DNA of 64,000 nucleotides, from contig OX485806.1 in assembly GCA_950295325.1 (NCBI GenBank), positions 40,612,001 to 40,676,000 of the forward strand, in the 5' to 3' direction. The notes below the pieces were generated by a model that was given only the letters and a program-made list of their open reading frames with translations, made no database searches and had not been told where the DNA came from. Source of the DNA: Polytrichum commune (taxonomy: Eukaryota; Streptophyta; Polytrichopsida; Polytrichales; Polytrichaceae). Below are positions 9,389-21,289 of the stretch, piece by piece (the stretch's first letter is position 1; every line of letters begins with the position of its first letter). A program made the position numbers and the translations under genes.

Positions 9389-10470
9389 GATTTCCCAATG
9401 GTGTGTACATGCCACAATGGCTGAATGCTCTGCGTGGCTACTCCAGCGACTTGGACTGGAGCGTCGACAACATAAATGACCAGGATGGGACAACATTGGA
9501 CAACATCTATACGCGAATGAGGAAGAACTAGGAATATCGAGGATACAAAGGGGAACCGCGTGTATTAAGGTACGAGGTATTTAAAAGCAACCTTGGCCAA
9601 CAGTTGAAGAGAAAAAAAACTCAAATGAAAATGCGTATTTTGAAAGGTTTGTGTAAACCATAATCTATCCGGCTTGATCATTGGTTGAACATGGTGGAGC
9701 ACATCCGCGATTCGAAGAAGATCGAGCAGGCAAATGTTATGAGGGAGGCACGGAAATGTGTGAAAAAAATGTCAACATTCGGCCGATCCGAGGGTGAGGT
9801 ACGGGCTAGGCTGGTAAACACTTTGGCAATAGAAAATTAGTTTTTAACATTTATGTATATAATATTGGTCAAAGTAGCAAATAATGTGCAGTTGTTGTTA
9901 TGATTTTTGCTAACTCGTTTTCTTTGTGTAGGCGGCATGTTTGAAGAGGGACCCCCGCCAAGAAGAGCTGGAGGTGGAGTTTGAAAGGCCCAAAAATACA
10001 TCAAGGTCAAAAAGTGGCCGTCTAGCGTTGTCCACGTTGTCAAAGGGGAGGGAGGGGTAAGCGATGCACAATGGGGTTTAGGATTGTCTCCTCATGTAAG
10101 TCGCACGAGGAGTGCAGGTCTTGAGGAGGTAAGGGCAGAAGTTCGGCAGCTGGATGAAAAGTTCAACAACATTCATAGCTCGCTTCTTGCGGTGATGGCC
10201 AAGTTTGGGATCCCAGTGGAAAGAGAGGTAGGCACACCGTCACGTGGAAGACACCCTTGCAGTATTGATGCGGAAAAATCCAACTCTCGGAGAAGTGTAT
10301 CTCCGCTTGCAAGGTCAGCTTCAAAGGAGCCCACAAGCAAGGTAGTAGAGTCTGGTGGTGCAGGTGATTTGCCAATCGTGGCGAGCCCGGAAATCCCCTC
10401 CGGGTCCCAGAAAGCCTCTTCGGGGCATGAGGAGCTTGAACATATATGCAATTTGGGCGGATTCTTGTGA
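9389..10470 (+). pseudogene. En/Spm (Ptta) Transposase_24-like gene remnant, first part
   Basis: Exon-like pieces: 9389-9600 (acceptor TTTTGCAG; FPNGVYMPQWLNALRGYSSD and on, with an in-frame TAG at 9529-9531), about 9668-9829 (LDHWLNMVEHIRDSKK, then ANVMREARKCVKKM, then TFGRSEGE), 9932-10065 (ACLKRDPRQEELEVEFE) and about 10084-10470 (EVRAEVRQLDEKFNNIH coiled coil). The pattern W-x-x-x-V, N/A-x-x-R-x-A/N-R-x, GRSxGE followed by a coiled coil resembles plant transposase Ptta/En/Spm (Transposase_24) proteins. The stop codon and the non-matching phase between the third and fourth pieces argue for a pseudogene. It continues after retrotransposon A at 18119. Confidence 0.45.
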
Positions 10471-10641
10471 AATTACTGTCATGTAAATTTTACTCCACAT
10501 AGTTAAGTAGACATTACGCCATAAAGTGAGATGTATATGCCATTACTGGATTTGTTTACTATAAGCAGTCAACGCGCTTACTAGGTGTAGTAATGGATTT
10601 CATTCGTTATTGTCCGACATTACTATTGGCAGTAATGATCC

Positions 10642-10646
10642 GAATG
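10642..10646. repeat. Target-site duplication of element A (GAATG), left
   Basis: Matches GAATG at 17967-17971. Confidence 0.95.
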
Positions 10647-11618
10647 TGTCGCAACCCCTGCTAGGTCCCTTAACAATCTTGCCAATTTTCAATTCTAGCA
10701 AAGGTTACGAGCGCTAACCATTCGCATTCCGCCATGCTAATGGTTAGCTTCTCTTACCCCGGACCATATAGCTCATAGGAGAGAACCAACCCTCCTACTT
10801 TGCTTTTGGGACTCACCCCTTAATCGGTAACCCATTCCTAGATGTGGACTTCCATCCATGGAAGTCCAATCCCATGTTGATCATCGCGTTGCCGGAGCAA
10901 CACTACAACAACCCGAACCATACTAGGCAACTATGCCCTCACATTGGGCCAATGCCCATGGAGGCCGTACCGTTCGGCCTCGGGTGGGTGAGGCCACACT
11001 ACCTCACCCATATAAGCTTCTAGGACTCTACGCGGGGCCCCTACCCCACCGTCAACCAACCTCTTGTCTCTCTACCAAGAGTTGGGGCCAAGTGGACATT
11101 TTCCTTTAGCTGCTGGGCCTAGAAGCCCCCAGCAGCTTCAGACCATCATAACTTCCTTGTATGATGTCAGATCATAACAACCAACCACTTCATCTTCATC
11201 TACGCTTCACGTAAATGCCGATGGACTCCTCTCTTGCCCCATTCGGGCAAGTCTTGAGGAAGTTATGCCTATTTGAACCTTGGCAGTCCCGGGAATCACT
11301 CCCAGGCACTGCTGTACCAGGGCGCTGTCCCGGGACAGCGCCCCACTCAAATGGCCATAACTGCTAGCTCGCACCTCCGATTGAGGTGTTCTTGAGCATT
11401 CTAGAATCACCACACCATGAGCTACGCATAGCGCATGGCCTTACCCTTGTGCCTCCTAGTCTCCGTGGGTGGGAGGCGTTCCCAACGCCCGGGGCCCTCA
11501 CCCGCACTAGGATCACTTGGGCCCTCTCACCAACGGCGCCACAAGTCCCGGGTGTCTCTCCGGGGTCCCCCTTGTGCCCATGGTTTTTCGGGCACTCCTC
11601 ATGGAGAGGTGCGCGACA
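10647..11618 (-). repeat. LTR of element A (3' LTR in element sense)
   Basis: 972 bp. GC-rich with several perfect hairpins, including GGGCGCTGTCCC/GGGACAGCGCCC. The 112-aa-class ORFs in every LTR are not genes. Confidence 0.95.
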
Positions 11619-12424
11619 CTCACCCCCACCAAACGGAGTCGATGCCCTCATCGACTATACTCGTAGTCGGCACACCAATTCTCAAGTTGCCATCCTCTAT
11701 GGTGCGGCATTGTGTTTACCTTAGGGCGCGACCCCCACAATGCATCTTCAAATTTGGCATAGTCCCAAAGGTGTCGTTCCTAGGTGGTCCGTTAGCGACC
11801 TTGGATCTCTCATCCAAGGACCTAACCTATACTAGACCCACCTACTTTGGGACTCACTTGGGTTGCCCCTCCTTTGGGGCCTCCCCCGTTAGGCTCCACT
11901 AGCCTAACGTGACACATCTAGGCGAGACCTCAACGCTTCCACTAAGTTGTCTCGGTTGCAACTCCGAGATGGCTTTCCATTGTTAAGCCACGCCTCGATC
12001 GCACGGGGGTGATGCCAAGTCCCGCCCGACTCGGTTCCCACTTTGCTCTTTCGAGACATGGGTTCATGACTCCCATGCGCCAACTCTCGTTAGCTCGCGG
12101 GTAGCACTTTTATGAGCACGCGCCATCACCTTGCCCCCGCCCGGACAAGCCCACAACTAAGAAGTTTCTTGGTTTTATCCAAGGCCCCTCCAAGCCATGG
12201 CCCCCAATTACTCGGCTTACCCAACCTAGTTTGGCATATCTATTCCCCCTCTTCCATTAACCAAGCACAAGTACAAGACTAGGACCTCATCTCATACTTT
12301 TCTCTTTGCACCACTAAAGTTTGGACTTTATTCCCTCAAGCCAAAGAACAAGTTCATGTTGTGGAGTAATTAACCTCGAAGCTAAGTGTGCTACTAGCGT
12401 CTCTCCCCCACTAAAGGAGATTGA

Positions 12425-13900
12425 TGTCCTCATCAATGCCTACGCTTCATTTTATTGGAATCAATAGCCTTAGTTTCTTCAAAGTGCTTCACCAATTCAT
12501 TGGTGTTCACCATGTCTCTTGCCGCCACCCAAGCGGTTTTTTTTTTTCATGGTATCCTCACCATTTCACCAAGTACTTCTTTGTACATTTTCTTTCATTT
12601 TCACTTGGGCTTCCTACACTTGAGGATGCCCTCCTACCTCATGTTCCAAATGACGTCCACAAGGTCGGGAGGTGGCCTAATCACTTGCTTGTGATCGGGC
12701 CACAAGGTGTCGTCCTTAAATGGCTTTAGGAATGAGACATAAAATGTCGGATGCACTTTGATCTCGGGCGGTAATTCCAAATTATACATGTCCTTGAACA
12801 TTTGTTCCACAATAGAAAACGAGGCTCCAATTTTGGACATGAACTTTGGAGTGAGGCCTTCCGGCTAAGTGAAGTTGTTCACATTCAACAACACCTTATT
12901 GGCCCACCTCATTCTCCACTTCGTGTCTTCCGGCATTCACTTGCACTTCGTAGCACCTTCGGGTTTTCTCCACCAACAACTTGGTCAACTTCAAGATTTG
13001 TTTACCATCCTTGGCCAAGTCCTCACCATCTTGGTTGAACTCTAGTGTTGAATGTGCCCCCTCGAGAGCTAGGTTAATAGGTTGGAGCGCATCCACTCCA
13101 TAAGCCACCACCAAAGACCACCCCTTGGTAGCCAAGTGCGTGGCTACATTGCAATTACACTCCGCTCGACCCACATAGTCCGCCCAATCTCCTTGGTCCG
13201 CCCCCACCAAGTTCCTCGAGCATTGCTTCAAGATTTCATTCACACACTCCGCTTTCCCATCCATTTGGGAATGCAAGGCCGTGCTAAACCTTAGTTTCAT
13301 TCCGACCTCCTTAGAGAAATGCATTGAAAATGCACTTGTGAACTTTAGATCTTGATCCCACACAATCACTCTCGGCAACCCGTGGTGCCTCAACCATCCT
13401 TTGAGAAAAGTCTATGCGGTCTCCAACGCGGTGGCGGTTCCCACAATCGGCACCATGTGTGCCAACTTGGCAAACCGCTCTACCATCAACAAGATGGCAT
13501 CATACCCATGTGACTCCGGCAAACTTGTGATCCAATCCATGGACATACTATGTCATGGTCCCGGCGGGATAGGCAACGGTTGCAAGAAACCGCCTTGCTT
13601 TTGGTTAGAGGCTCGGTTCACTTGACACTTTATTCACCCCTTCACAAAGTGGGTTATATCCTACTTTATGCACCGCCAATGGTACCTCTTTGACACCATT
13701 CTATGGTGGTTTTCTTTTTCTCCTCTATGGCCGGCAATAGGACTATCATATTCCTCCTTCAAAACGGATAGCCTCAACTTGCCTTGTGGCACATACACCC
13801 AACTTTGCTTGCACTTGAACAATCTGTCCACCAACTTAACCTCTTTAAGCACCTTGCTCTTCCGAAGCTCACCTAAAAGCTTTTGTGCTTTGGGGTAGTT
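12425..13900 (-). pseudogene. Element A integrase and chromodomain-like region
   Basis: The minus-strand frame at 12896-13393 reads RHHGLPRVIVWDQDLKFTSAF, then STALHSQMDGKAECVN, matching the second Asp and the Glu of the DDE integrase core. The zinc-finger part (HRGEKENHHRM) lies at about 13661-13770. The end at 12640-12840 has PPEIKVHPTFYVSFLKPF, typical of the integrase C-terminus. A TAG between ETA and FLKGW and a TGA in the zinc finger break the frame. Confidence 0.8.
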
Positions 13901-14109
13901 AATTTACCCCTCCCGTATCTTGCATCACAAGTTTCCTTTGCCGGCACACATTAGCCACAAGGTTTGGATGGTTCTCATTGCTTGGAACTCTTCGGGTCTA
14001 CTTCGCGCATCCGGCACCACATTTCCACGGTCCGGTTTGTGGATCAAATCCACCTTCATAAGCGCCAAACTATCATGCCACCGCAATGACTTGGCGCTCA
14101 CTTGCGTTT

Positions 14110-15300
14110 GAATGTCAAAATTCTTTTAGGATACATTGTCCATGTAGACCTTTGCTTTGTACGACCCCAAATAGTGTCGCCACATCTTCAAGCAATGCAC
14201 TACGGCAAAGAAGTTCTTTGTCATGAGTTGGTTGTCTTCTTTGACAACCATCGAGCTTCATGCTCCCATTTGCAATGGCCATCCATCTTACAAATAATCC
14301 ACCATTGGCAAAGTCACTCACCCCTGTATGCACCTCAAAAGGTTTGTCAAGCTCCGCGAACTTGAGTACGGACGTCTAAGAACACTTGCTCTCAAGCTCC
14401 CTAAAGACTTGGTGGCAAGGCTCATCCCACTCTTGGGATAGCCATTTCTTTCACAAGTCGGATAAGGTCGGATAACCATCAAGCTTAACGCTCTCATATG
14501 CAATGGCCATCCATCTTACATTAACCATCCGCCAATGGCAAAGTCACTCGCCACCCCGTATGCACCTCAAAAGGTTTGTCAAGCTCCGCGAACTTGAACA
14601 CGGGTGGCAAAGACAACTTTGTATTAAGCTCCCCAAAGACTTTGGAGGCAAGGTTCATCCCACTCTTAAGATAGCCATTTCTTTCACAAGTCGCACAAGG
14701 TTTGACAACCTTTAAGCTTAATGCTCCCATATGCAATGGGCATCCATCTTGGATCAACATCCGCCAATGGTAAAGTCATTCGCCCCCGTATGCATCTCAA
14801 AAGGTTTGTCAAATTTCGCAAACTTGAGCACGGGCGGCGAAAAGAGCTTGCTCTTATGCTCCTCAAAGACTTGGTAACAAGGCTCATCCCACTCTTGGGA
14901 TAGCCATTTTTTGCACAAGTTGGACAAGGTCGGACAACCATCGAGCTTCATGCTCTTATATGCAAAGGTCATCCATCTTGGACCAACATCCGCCGATGGT
15001 AAAGTCCTTCGCCTCCATGTGCATCTCAAAATGCTTGTGAAAGCTCGGGAACTTAACCACATCTTGTGAAGGAAACTTGCTTTTGAGCTCCCCAAAGGCT
15101 TGGTGACAAGGCTCATCCCACTCTTGGGATAGCCATTTTTCCAACAAGTTGACTATGGTCCTAGCAACCTTAGAAACACCTCGAATGAAGTGGTGGTAGT
15201 AGTTGACTAGGCCAACAAATTGCCTTAGCCCTTCTCTTGAGTCAAGGGCCAATTCTCCTCTTGGATTGCCTTGACATTTGTCATGTTCATCCACCAACTT
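14110..15300 (-). pseudogene. Element A RT tail and four tandem RNase H pieces
   Basis: The minus strand reads LRQFVGLVNYYHHFIRG at 15160-15260, the Ty3/gypsy RT-RNase H connection. Four units of about 230 bp follow, each starting KWLSQEWDEPC and ending PFEVHTGASDFTIGG (about 15112, 14882, 14658, 14426). Normal elements have one such unit. Confidence 0.75.
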
Positions 15301-15346
15301 CCTTTGTCACCACATACCTCAAGAACTCAATCTCTCGTTGAGCAAG

Positions 15347-15371
15347 TTTTTTTTTTTTTTTTTTTTTTTTT
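15347..15371 (+). repeat. T25 homopolymer in element A
   Basis: 25 consecutive T in the protease-RT region; other copies of the family lack it here or have tracts elsewhere. Confidence 0.95.
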
Positions 15372-15379
15372 CACTCGTT

Positions 15380-15870
15380 GGCGGTAACATTTTGGACAAC
15401 ACATTGGTGAATACATCCTTGTACCTCACCAACATCCCACCAATGTGGTTTTGGGGAGGCCCATCTTTCCTAGCCTCCCCATACGTTCCTTGGAGTTGCT
15501 CCAATTGAACCACGACCATTATTATTATGTTTTTCCGTTTATTCATTTGGTCCATTAAGACCAAATTCGAGTTGGTTCCTCCTACCATAGGAGTCCTTGT
15601 CAATTTGTAGTGCAATTCTTTGCCATCAAGACATCACAAATGCACCGCAAGCTCACCAGCTTGCACCTCACATCTATCATGTGAGTTTCAAAGTAGGCGG
15701 CCTTCACAATGACATGCATTTCATCTATTTCACATGGTGTGAAATTTTGACAAAAATCCAATGTCCCACATTGAAAGGTTACATGCATCGCGGCCTCCTT
15801 TGTCTCATGCGGTTCGCCTTTTCCAAACCGCACCTTGGTGGGCTTGTTTCTCTATCAATCGGCAAGCCCC
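15380..15870 (-). pseudogene. Element A protease-like to pre-RT region
   Basis: The minus strand reads MHVTFQCGTLDFCQNFTPCEIDEMHVIV, then GPPQNHIGGMLVRYKDVFTNVL, the region just before RT in gypsy pol. No D[ST]G protease motif was found. Confidence 0.55.
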
Positions 15871-15988
15871 AACTCCCTTGTGAATTTTGGACTCAAGAAG
15901 GAGTGGTAGCCTCTTTGTCAACACATGAGACATTTCTCCCATTCATTGAGCCTCAAGGTACAAAAGATTTGGCCTTGGCTTAAGGCTA

Positions 15989-16330
15989 CTAGCCTTGGCC
16001 ACAATGCCATCGTCTTACATTCGGTCCTCGGCAACTTGGCTTGGCTTGGTCCGCAAAGCCAACTTTAAACATTTCGTCCGCGGAACAAATTGGTTTGGTG
16101 CCACAAAACCAATTTCTAATAGTTTGTCCGCAAAACAAACATGTTTTGCCTTGGTAGCACAAAGCCACCTTACCACACTCCGTCCGCGGCACCAACATGA
16201 ATTGCCTTGGTAGGACAAACCCACCTCCCAACATTCCGTCCGCGGCACAAGTATGATTTGCTTTGGAAGTATAAAGCCACCTTTCAACATTCCGTCCGCG
16301 GCACCAACATGTTTTGCCTAAGTAAAATGG
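15989..16330 (-). repeat. Tandem repeats of about 57 bp in element A leader
   Basis: About six imperfect units containing GCGGACGGAATGT and GGCTTTGTGCTACCAAGG, seen here as the complement. Confidence 0.75.
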
Positions 16331-16994
16331 ACCAAACAATTTGCACTCATTTCTTTGGGACCTAATTTGGCTAAAGCCATTTGTGGTGATGCGCCGCCAA
16401 ACTTCTCTTTGGGACCATCGGCTTCAATGCTCTTGCAAATTTGATGGTCCCCACCATGTCCTCAAGAAGCCTTGGGGACTTAAACAAGGCATCCACCACC
16501 CGCTTTTAAAACCCCACCTAAAAGGCTAAAAGGATGCATTTCTTAGAAAGCTCGTCCGTTTTAGGTGTATCCTTCATTTGTGCGTTTGAATAGCGCACAT
16601 GGGCCTTAAGAAGCCCCGGGTGCCTCATTAGCACCAAATTCATTCCAACATCAATACCTTCCAAGCATTTCGAATTGGAATTTCAATCCAACATTAATGC
16701 CCTCCAAGGTTTTGGGTCCTTTCGATATTCTAGGCCCCAAATATTTTTTTTGAGGTTTGAGGGAGCCCTTTTCAAAGCACTCCTCCATTTTACTTACCAA
16801 ATCCACCCTCATGCCCACCATTGTCATTAGAACCAATGGTATGGTCAAATTCCACTTGCACATGATCCTTGTTCCAATTTGAGTCTCACAACCTTTTGGA
16901 AACCCGGGCTTACCATAATAACCCTCAGGTTTGATAGCCATGTCTCCCTCAAAGTGCTAGCTAAAAAATATTGGAACCCTGCTCTGATACCAAG

Positions 16995-17966
16995 TGTCGC
17001 AACCCTTGCTAGGTCCCTTAATAATCTTGCCAATTTTCAGTTCTAGCAAAGGTTACGAGCGCTAACCATTCGCATTCCGCCATGCTAATGGTTAGCTTCT
17101 CTTACCCCAGACCATATAGCTCATAGGAGAGAACCAACCCTCCTACTTTGCTTTTGGGACTCACCCCTTAATCGGTAACCCATTCCTAGATGTGGACTTC
17201 CATCCATGGAAGTCCAATCCCATGTTGATCATCGCGTTGCCGGAGCAACACTACAACAACCCGAACCATACTAGGCAACTATGCCCTCACATTGGGCCAA
17301 TGCCCATGGAGGCCGTACCGTTCGGCCTCGGGTGGGTGAGGCCACACTACCTCACCCATATAAGCTTCTAGGACTCTACGCGGGGCCCCTACCCCACCGT
17401 CAACCAACCTCTTGTCTCTCTACCAAGAGTTGGGGCCAAGTGGACATTTTCCTTTAGCTGCTGGGCCTAGAAGCCCCCAGCAGCTTCAGACCATCATAAC
17501 TTCCTTGTATGATGTCAGATCATAACAACCAACCACTTCATCTTCATCTACGCTTCACGTAAATGCCGATGGACTCCTCTCTTGCCCCATTCGGGCAAGT
17601 CTTGAGGAAGTTATGCCTATTTGAACCTTGGCAGTCCCGGGAATCACTCCCAGGCACTGCTGTACCAGGGCGCTGTCCCGGGACAGCGCCCCACTCAAAT
17701 GGCCATAACTGCTAGCTCGCACCTCCGATTGAGGTGTTCTTGAGCATTCTAGAATCACCACACCATGAGCTACGCATAGCGCATGGCCTTACCCTTGTGC
17801 CTCCTAGTCTCCGTGGGTGGGAGGCGTTCCCAACGCCCGGGGCCCTCACCCGCACTAGGATCACTTGGGCCCTCTCACCAACGGCGCCACAAGTCCCGGG
17901 TGTCTCTCCGGGGTCCCCCTTGTGCCCATGGTTTTTCGGGCACTCCTCATGGAGAGGTGCGCGACA
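16995..17966 (-). repeat. LTR of element A (5' LTR in element sense)
   Basis: 972 bp; differs from its partner near the TGTCGC end (for example CCCTTGC for CCCCTGC) and at a few other sites. Confidence 0.95.
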
Positions 17967-17971
17967 GAATG
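17967..17971. repeat. Target-site duplication of element A (GAATG), right
   Basis: Matches 10642-10646. Confidence 0.95.
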
Positions 17972-18118
17972 TAACTCACAGTGACATGACTGGTGGCAGT
18001 AGAACATAATATCACCAAACTTAGTTATATGGCCTTATATATGTGCTGAACTAAATCATAATTGGTGTAGCGATGTCTAATGTGCGCAATGGAAGTCGAC
18101 ATTCACAGGTAAAATGAG

Positions 18119-18792
18119 GTTTCTAGCGATGCAATTCGACCAGTTCGGGCGCCATCGAGCAGCCAAGGCATCAGTGCGCATGGTGGGGATGCCAAAAAAG
18201 ATGGTGCAACTAAACAGAAGCGTACACGATTGACTGAAGGCGAGAAGTTGACATTGGAGGCTCTGCCAATTTTAAAGAAAGACGACGTTGTAGAGAAACT
18301 GAGAAGTAGCCCATTAAAGAACAAACAGGTGGTGGACAAACGCCGGGCGGATAAACCTCCCCTTGCCACCAAGGCTTCAAAGAAGACCAAAACCGGCCTC
18401 GAATTGGTACGCACTTGCTAGGAAACATGCAACGATATTTTGTTGTTGAACTCATAACCTTGCCCTAATGTAATTCAAACACTAACATGTGGTTGTTGCA
18501 CTTGTGCAGAATGCGGGGGATGTGGTTTAAATTTGTAGTCATGAAGAGGAAGACTTGAAGACGACATTCATTAGAAAAGGGTATTATAAAGAACCTAGCA
18601 GGTGGGATGTTGCACAATAAGATGATTGGCGGTGGCTACATATCTCTCACATTTACAGAGACATATAAGGATGACTATCCCCTATGTATTCCCCTCAATG
18701 AAGACGACCCTCCAATCACCACGATTGGCAACCCAAAAGGCCACTATGTTTCTTGGCCAAATGATTGTATTAGGTTGTATGCACCTGCATGA
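18119..18792 (+). pseudogene. En/Spm transposase-type remnant, last part (DUF8039-like end)
   Basis: Piece 1, 18119-18406, encodes EVSSDAIRPVRAPSSSQG and then a Lys-rich stretch, ending GAATTG|GTACGC. Piece 2 follows CTTGTGCAG at 18509 and has an in-frame TAA at 18528-18530, then a one-base frame change near 18610 before NKMIGGGYISLTFTETY. The C-terminal DDPPITTIGNPKGHYVSWP resembles the short TIG...G..V.WP module (DUF8039-like) of plant En/Spm-type proteins. Removing element A makes this continuous with 9389-10470. The two lesions support pseudogene status. Confidence 0.45.
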
Positions 18793-19647
18793 GTGTAGTG
18801 TGGACTTGTAGAACTTTGAGGATATTCAAACTTATAGAACCTCAGAGTGTAGTATTTATCATTGCTAGTAGTGAAATGTGGAACATGAATGACATACTAT
18901 TTGTATCCTTATGAATTTGGTAGTAGAACTTGCTATATTCTGACTTGTTATATTGCTATACTGAACATGCCATTAACATCTAACTGTGATGAGTTGACCT
19001 CATGTTATTAGTTGTAGTAAGTACAGTCATATGCATCCAGAATATGTCACTTTGCAAAGCCATATAAAGTTCACTACCAGTTATACACAATAATGACATA
19101 TGACAACCATATGACTCCACAAAGTAAGCCAAATACTAATGGTTGATGCAAAAGTTACTACACATAGTAAAGTAGGTCCACCCGCCAAACAGTGAGATGT
19201 TTACTAAGACCAGTCATATGCACTTACTATGCCGAGTTATGGATGTCATACGTTATTGTCCATGATTACTAAGGGCAGTGACGTGGAGAATTCAATTCAT
19301 TACCCGTAAGATGACTTTGTGTAGTGAAGTGCGAATGTTAGTACACCCCTATATGACTAATTTACTCCACAAACACTATATTCGTTATTTGGAGATTTTT
19401 TGTTAATTTTGAGACTATTTAAGGACGTGGCTTTCACATTTATAGGAATGAAAACACTACAAATATGCTATGTTCCCAATATGGAAACAAATATGAAACT
19501 CAAATGCATGTAATTACACATATAAAAATAGGGAAATGGGACAATTACAACATTTGCATATAGGAAATCGATATCATATTCATTGAAGAGGGTCAAAATA
19601 CAAAATGCAAGTGGAATATCCACTATTAGGCCAAAGCCCTAGAAACA
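18793..19647 (+). other. AT-rich noncoding stretch, nothing recognised
   Basis: No credible ORF or RNA gene seen. It is presumably 3' flank of the decayed transposase gene. Confidence 0.6.
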
Positions 19648-19652
19648 CAAAT
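19648..19652. repeat. Target-site duplication of element B (CAAAT), left
   Basis: Matches CAAAT at 26705-26709. Confidence 0.95.
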
Positions 19653-20625
19653 TGTCGCGCACCTCTCCATGAGGAGTGCCCGAAACACCATGGGCACAAG
19701 GGGGACCCCGGAGTGACACCCGGGACTTGTGGCGCCATTGGTGAGAGGGCCCAAGTGATCCTAGTGTGGGTGAGGGCCCCGGGCGTTGGGAACGCCTCCC
19801 ACCCACAAAGACTAGGAGGCATGAGGGTGAGGCCATGAGCTATGCGTAGCTCATGGCGTGGTGATTCTAGAATGCTCAAGATCACCTCAATCGGAGGTGT
19901 GAGCTAGGAGTTATGGCCATTTGAGTGGGGCGCTGTCCCGGGACAGCGCCCTGGTACAGCAGTGCCTGGGAGTGATTCCCGGGACTGCCAAGGTTCAAAC
20001 AGGCATAACGTCCTCAATACTTGTCCGAATGGGGCAAGTGAGGAGTCCATCGGCATCTACGTGAAACGTAGATGAAGATGGAGTGGTTGGTTGTTATGAT
20101 CAGACATCATACAAGGAAGTTATGATGGTCTGAAGCTGCTAGGGGGTTCTAGGCCCAGCAGCTAAAGGAAAATGTCCACTTGGCCCCAACTCTTGGTAGA
20201 GAGACAAGAGGTTGGTTGACGGTGGGGTAGGGGCCCCGCGTGAAGTCCTAGAGGCTTATATGGGTGAGGTGGTGTGGCCTCACCCACCCGAGGCCGAACG
20301 GCACGGCCTCCATGGGCATTGGCCCATTGTGAGGCCATAGTTGCCTAGTATGGTTCGGGTTGTTGTAGTGTTGCTCCGGCAACGCGATGATCAACATAGG
20401 ATTGGACTTCCATGGATGGAAGTCCACATTGGGGAAATGGGTTACCGATTAAGGGGTGAGTCCCGAAAGCAAAGTAGGAGGGTTGGTTCCCTCCTATGAA
20501 CTATTGGTCCGGGGTAAGAGGAGCTATCCATTAGCATGGCGGAATGCGAAGGGTTAGCGACTCGTAACCTTTGCTAGAATTGAAAATTGGCAAGATTATT
20601 AAGGGATCTAGCAAGGGTTGCGACA
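19653..20625 (+). repeat. 5' LTR of element B
   Basis: Perfect or near-perfect hairpins at 19833-19856, 19928-19951, 20054-20074, 20262-20285, 20404-20425 and 20475-20496. Confidence 0.95.
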
Positions 20626-20626
20626 C

Positions 20627-20643
20627 TTGGTATCAGAGCAGGG
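20627..20643 (+). other. Primer-binding site of element B
   Basis: TTGGTATCAGAGCAGGG; TGGTATCAGAGC is the standard initiator Met-tRNA complement of plant LTR elements. Confidence 0.9.
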
Positions 20644-21289
20644 TTCCAATATTTTGAGCTAGCACTTTGAGGGAGACAGGCTATCAAATAAGCGGGTTAT
20701 GATGGTGACCCGGGGTTTCCAAAAGGTTGTGAGGCTCAAATTGGAACAAAGATCATGTGTAAATGGAATTTGACCATACCATTGGTTGTAATGACAATGG
20801 TGGGCATGAGGGTGGATTTGGTAAGGAAAATGGAGGAGTGCTTTGAAAAGGGCTCCCCCAAACCTCAAAAAACATTTGGGGCCTAGAATACCGAAAGCAC
20901 CCAAAACCTTGGAGGGCATTAATGTTGGATTGAAATTCCAATTCGAAATGCTTGGAAGGTATTGATGTTGGAATGAATTTGGTGCTAACGAGGCACCCGG
21001 AGCCTCTTAAGGCCTATGTGCGCTATTCAAACGCACAAATGAAGGATACACCTAAAACGGACGAGCTTTCTAAGAAATGCATCCTTTTAGGTGGGGTTTT
21101 AAAAGCGGGTGGTGGATGCCTTCTTTAAGTCCCCAAGACTTCTTGAGGACATGGTGGGGACCATCAAATTTGCAAGAACATTGAAGCCGATGGTCCCAAA
21201 GAGAAGTTTGGCGGCGCATCACCACAAGTGGCTTTAGCCAAAGTAGGTCCCAAAGAAATGAGTGCAAATTGTTTGGTCCATTTTACTTA

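Larger units (their letters stand above)
10647..17966 (-). mobile_element. LTR retrotransposon A (Ty3/gypsy chromovirus type, defective)
   Basis: Two 972-bp LTRs (10647-11618, 16995-17966) with TGTCGC...GCGACA ends and 5-bp duplication GAATG. The primer-binding site next to the right LTR (about 16981-16994, reverse complement CTTGGTATCAGAGC) matches the initiator Met-tRNA 3' end and sets the element on the minus strand. In element order: unassigned leader, 57-bp repeat array, protease-like region, RT tail plus reiterated RNase H pieces, integrase, chromodomain-like end. Core RT is absent. The LTRs differ at only a few visible positions, so insertion is recent. It sits inside an En/Spm-type pseudogene. 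Confidence 0.95.

Noticed and set aside
11386-11902. ORFs of 112 and 155 codons in and beside every LTR copy
   Set aside because: They recur in overlapping frames on both strands of the GC-rich LTR, lack any domain, and are explained by low stop-codon density.
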